A DNA stretch of 6,859 nucleotides from Clostridia bacterium (GTDB lineage: Bacteria; Bacillota_A; Clostridia; Oscillospirales; CAG-272). The DNA is taken from positions 1 through 6,859 of the forward strand of contig JAFQVU010000083.1 in the NCBI GenBank assembly GCA_017407885.1, given 5' to 3'. The notes beneath the pieces are model-generated. The model saw only the letters and a list, made by a program, of their open reading frames with translations, did no database searches and was not told the DNA's origin. Both the position numbers and the translations under genes were made by a program. Shown here one piece after another: positions 6,265-6,859 of this stretch (position 1 is the first letter of the stretch; the number at the start of each line of letters is the position of its first letter).

Positions 6265-6329
6265 GGACCACCGAAGTCACTGACAACAGATTTACAGTCT
6301 GCCCCCTTTGGCCGCTCGGGAACGCTCCC
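6245..6329 (-). tRNA. tRNA-Tyr, anticodon GTA, CCA encoded
   Basis: An 82-nt tRNA plus encoded CCA (6245-6247). Acceptor stem GGGAGCG/CGCTCCC with discriminator A, D-arm CCC/GGG with loop GAGCGGCCAAA, anticodon stem GCAGA/TCTGT with loop CTGTAAA (anticodon at 6293-6295), a 13-nt long variable arm with GTC/GAC, and T-stem GGTGG/CCACC: the class II fold of bacterial tRNA-Tyr. The T-loop reads TCCGAAT, so position 55 is C where nearly all tRNAs have U (pseudouridine 55). It sits 3 bp after tRNA-Thr in one transcript. Confidence 0.96.
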
Positions 6330-6332
6330 ATA

Positions 6333-6407
6333 TGGAGCTGGTGAACGGAGTCGAACCATCAACCTGCTGATTACAAATCAGCTGCTCTGCCATTGAGCCA
6401 CACTAGC
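6333..6407 (-). tRNA. tRNA-Thr, anticodon TGT, CCA encoded
   Basis: A 72-nt tRNA plus encoded CCA (6333-6335). D-arm GCTC/GAGC, anticodon stem GCTGA/TCAGC with loop TTTGTAA (anticodon at 6373-6375, reading ACA and related Thr codons), 5-nt variable loop, T-loop TTCGACT, discriminator T. The acceptor stem GCTAGTG/CACCAGC has an A4:C69 mismatch, and the T-stem GATGG/CCGTT contains two G:U pairs, so the acceptor half is weaker than usual. It is the first gene of the tRNA operon. Confidence 0.95.
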
Positions 6408-6426
6408 ACATTTTGATAACAGATAT

Positions 6427-6455
6427 ATTATATCACTTCAAAAGACGTTTGTCAA
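6427..6455 (-). promoter_or_regulatory. Consensus sigma-A promoter of the tRNA operon
   Basis: On the minus strand TTGACA (6450-6455) and TATAAT (6427-6432) are both perfect and separated by 17 bp, with A/T runs upstream (about 6456-6480) that resemble an UP element. The start would be near 6420, leaving a leader of about 13 nt before tRNA-Thr. Such strength is usual for stable RNA genes. Confidence 0.93.
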
Positions 6456-6502
6456 TAGATTTTTGAAAATATTTTTTGCTTTTTATTATTCAATTTAAGC
6501 AT

Positions 6503-6536
6503 ATTCGGCTCACATACCACAGTATGCAAGCCGAAT
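6503..6536 (-). terminator. Hairpin after the ktrA-type gene, possible weak terminator
   Basis: ATTCGGCT (6503-6510) pairs with AGCCGAAT (6529-6536), and inside it CATAC/GTATG forms a 5-bp top with a 4-nt loop. It starts 7 nt after the stop codon of the minus-strand gene. The following bases on the minus strand (ATGCTTAAATTG) are not a good U-run, so termination strength is doubtful. Confidence 0.5.
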
Positions 6537-6543
6537 TAGTTTC

Positions 6544-6859
6544 TCATCGTGTAATTTTATCAATCGCCTTGTTTTCACCGAGCAGAGCAACTGTATCGGT
6601 AGCTATAAATTTTCTTGCAGGATCCGGAGAAATATTTGTAATTCCGCTTTCATCGCCGACTGCGAGTACAGTCACACCGTAATGACGGCGCACATTAAGC
6701 TCAATGAGCGATTTGCCGATCCATTCTTCCGGTACACCGACTTCAACTATAGAGTGCGTATCGGAGAATTCAATGTACTCGAGCACGTTGTTGCGGTCAA
6801 GGATGTGCACAAGCTTTTCCCCCATGTCGCGCTCGGGATAAACCACCATATCCGCGCCG
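6544..6859 (-). CDS. ktrA: KtrA/TrkA-family potassium uptake regulator, C-terminal part; 5' end outside the window
   Basis: Cytoplasmic gating subunit of Ktr/Trk potassium transporters. Only about the last 105 residues are present; the frame stays open through the window edge, and the ATG at 6849 is internal to the family pattern GADMVVYPERDMGEKL. What is seen is the end of the RCK_N region (GAD..VYPERDMG) followed by an RCK_C (TrkA_C) domain: IVEVGVPEEWIGKSLIELNV, then RRHYGVTVLAV, ISPDPARKFIATDTVALLG. The RCK_N nucleotide-binding motif GxGxxG is off-window. A single RCK pair (KtrA, ~220 aa) fits the sequence better than the duplicated E. coli TrkA, but the choice cannot be proved from the C-terminus. 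The membrane partner (KtrB/TrkH) would be expected upstream on the minus strand, beyond the window. Confidence 0.83.
   Translation of the reverse strand, partial: GADMVVYPERDMGEKLVHILDRNNVLEYIEFSDTHSIVEVGVPEEWIGKSLIELNVRRHYGVTVLAVGDESGITNISPDPARKFIATDTVALLGENKAIDKITR

Noticed and set aside
6191..6329. Attachment site of an integrated element at tRNA-Tyr
   Set aside because: The copy of the tRNA end is inverted and only about 36 bp away, and there is no integrase gene in the window.
1..6859. CRISPR array, insertion sequence or prophage gene
   Set aside because: No regularly spaced direct repeats, transposase motifs or phage-like genes were seen on either strand.

Overview
The window looks like chromosomal DNA of a Gram-positive anaerobe of the Firmicutes, most likely a clostridial-type gut organism. 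This rests on the RNA polymerase promoters with textbook sigma-A spacing, AG-rich ribosome binding sites, KtrA-type potassium regulator, HisK/HisJ-type PHP phosphatase and long-form AsnB. The taxonomic call is an inference; no rRNA is present.

Left part (1-5320, + strand): the 3' end of an asparagine synthetase gene (asnB type), an ATP-grasp ligase that fits the D-aspartate ligase family, an aspartate racemase overlapping it by 14 bp, and a MurE-type UDP-MurNAc-tripeptide synthetase. They are tightly packed (gaps of 41, -14 and 19 bp) and read as one transcription unit. Together they suggest a peptidoglycan module: the racemase makes D-Asp, the ATP-grasp enzyme attaches it to the side-chain amine of the third stem residue, AsnB could amidate it, and MurE adds that third residue. 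The MurE has DNPD where diaminopimelate-adding enzymes carry DNPR, which points to a residue such as Lys or Orn. After murE comes a 241-bp gap filled with about eight consecutive short hairpins, then tyrA (prephenate dehydrogenase) and a strong hairpin terminator.

Right part (5322-6859, - strand): a PHP-family histidinol-phosphatase gene convergent with tyrA and sharing its terminator, with its own promoter; a two-tRNA operon (Thr-TGT then Tyr-GTA) with a perfect consensus promoter and its own terminator; and the 3' end of a ktrA-type potassium-channel regulator gene. Just beyond the tRNA terminator lies an inverted copy of the tRNA-Tyr 3' end, making a large quasi-palindrome around the terminator. 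Both tRNA genes carry one unusual base (C55 in Tyr; an A4:C69 mismatch in Thr).

The points most worth a second look are the D-Asp/MurE module, the hairpin array before tyrA, and the tRNA-Tyr quasi-palindrome.
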